Source: Diploscapter coronatus (taxonomy: Eukaryota > Nematoda > Chromadorea > Rhabditida > Rhabditidae). Taken from it: a stretch of DNA of 64,000 nt. The position numbers and the translations under genes were made by a program. Where the stretch lies: positions 38,827,249 through 38,891,248 of the forward strand of contig OZ038423.1 of assembly GCA_964036155.1 (NCBI GenBank). The letters run 5' to 3'. The number at the start of each line of letters is the position of its first letter. Positions within the stretch are counted from its first letter, which is position 1. The notes beneath the pieces were generated by a model. The model did not search any database. It saw only the letters and a list, made by a program, of their open reading frames with translations, and was not told the origin of the DNA. Positions 62,934-64,000 of this stretch are shown here, piece after piece.

Positions 62934-64000
62934 ATGGGTGATGAGGTGCGCCGCGATTGGTGGAAGAAGGAGAAGGAGGAGTGGGAGGCCTACTGGAAGG
63001 TTCGCGACCTCGACTCGCGCGGCACCATCTTCCCCCGGATGAAGTACTACGTCCACAAGTGGTGGGACGCACCGTCCACTTGGTTCAGAGGTAAAATCGG
63101 CGACTTTTGATTTTTGGTAGAAAAAACAACAACAACAACATTAAAAATAGTTTGGTTTAGAGATCCTGTTCTTTGTTTTGAATTCTGACAAAAGTATTAG
63201 GAAAAGCGCTTCACCAAAATTCTCACTTGATTAGAGCGAGATAATTGGATTAAGTTTCTGTAAAAATATCTTTTTCTTGAATAAAATTGAAGCTTATTTT
63301 TATCTAAAACCCTTTTTGAACAGACTCTTCTATGAAAATGTGGAATATTTGGTATCAAATTGAAGCCCGGAACTTATATTCTCTGATTTTATTAATTAAA
63401 AATTTTTGCAGAAAGACAAGGGGTATTTTATTAAAAATAGGCTATTTTTTCAGAAAGAGTCGTAGAGCCGCTGCACGAGAAGAATCGGCTGCCCTACTAC
63501 CACTTCAAGTACGCCAGAGTGCCCGAGATCGATCAGTGTGGAGTCAATGATTTTGTGAGATTTTTCTTCTAAAATAAGTTCAAATTTTATATAAGATGGA
63601 TAAATTTCCAGTTAGCTGATAAATCACGAATTTATGTTCAAACTTAGAGAAATAAGTTTCAAAATTGATTCATAACAAGTAAAATCTTTTAGTAATCGAT
63701 AAAATCGTGAATCTTTTTTTTAGAGTAAAAAGATGTTTCAAAATTTATCCAAAGCAGAAAAATTTTTCTGTCAATCGTTAACTCACGCATGTTTAAAAAA
63801 TGAGTTTCAAATTTTCACAAAATAAGTACATATCTTTGATGATTGCTACTTTTGCTGTTTTCGCATGAAAAATACAAAAATTTTTAAGATGTGTTTCAAT
63901 ATAACTTCAAATTAACAATTTTCTAATAGAGTCGATTTTAATAAAGGGCAGTTATGTAATAAAACACAAATTCAGGGCTGCATTCACGAAGCTCGTGAGC
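62934..64000 (+). CDS. NDUFB10: NADH:ubiquinone oxidoreductase subunit NDUFB10 (PDSW), 5' part
   Basis: An accessory subunit of mitochondrial complex I, in the membrane arm facing the intermembrane space. Three exons are visible in phase: 62934-63090 (MGDEVRRDWWKKEKEEW ...), 63454-63554 (RVVEPLHEKNRLPYYHFKYA) and 63976 to the window edge (GCIHEAREQ-like start). The segments MKYYVHKWWDAPSTWFRE, HEKNRLPYYHFKYARVPEID and QCGVND follow the family (PVTLVREFIE..AKNRYYYYH..YRRVPDI in mammals). The gene runs out of the window, so the cysteine-rich C-terminal half is not seen. The acceptor TTGTGTTGCAG ends two bases before the ATG, consistent with trans-splicing. Divergent from the phosphatase-like gene. 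Confidence 0.9.

Overview
The window looks like nuclear DNA of a free-living or related rhabditid-type (clade V) nematode. Coding exons are short and GC-richer than the A/T-rich introns around them. Introns are numerous, bounded by GT and a T-rich ...TTTTCAG acceptor. Several start codons sit directly behind an intron-type acceptor, as expected for spliced-leader trans-splicing. The proteins are closest in my memory to C. elegans ones. From memory only, pfd-3, pghm-1, spcs-1, lonp-1, ttc-1, snr-7 and the NDUFB10 gene are mostly on C. elegans chromosome I, which would fit conserved macrosynteny. I saw no tRNA, rRNA or CRISPR array.

Layout. (1) 1-8,900: the 3' end of an unrecognised membrane protein (+), prefoldin subunit 3 (+), and on the minus strand the copper monooxygenase of neuropeptide amidation (PHM). 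(2) 8,900-18,700: a DHHC palmitoyltransferase (+), a doubtful two-exon ORF, strand-biased purine/pyrimidine tracts, a dense cluster of GATA sites, and an LRR transmembrane protein (+). (3) 20,900-46,600: six consecutive plus-strand housekeeping genes 350-600 bp apart: signal peptidase subunit 1, mitochondrial Lon protease, TTC1, SmG, the Prp16/MOG-1 spliceosomal helicase and a UPRT homologue. They look operon-like. (4) 47,500-50,800: two minus-strand genes I cannot name; one encodes a small multi-pass membrane protein, the other is seen only as its last three exons. (5) 50,800-59,900: an accessory region with a probable solo LTR and a 19-exon plus-strand gene. That gene encodes a secreted astacin-EGF-CUB-C-type-lectin protein whose protease site is degenerate. 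(6) 60,500-64,000: a minus-strand UBASH3/STS-type histidine phosphatase homologue that has lost catalytic residues, and the 5' part of complex I subunit NDUFB10 (+), which share a bidirectional promoter region.

Two observations stand out. First, the 10-mer ATAWGTTTCA (or its complement TGAAACWTAT) occurs at least 26 times outside exons, where about one is expected by chance. It shares its GTTTCA core with the upstream (Ruby) motif of nematode piRNA (21U-RNA) genes, so the introns of these housekeeping genes may carry many single-piRNA transcription units. Second, the astacin-lectin gene keeps its reading frame across 19 exons while losing every zinc ligand but one. Several families of short inverted-repeat elements (MITE-like) also sit in introns, one of them in five copies.
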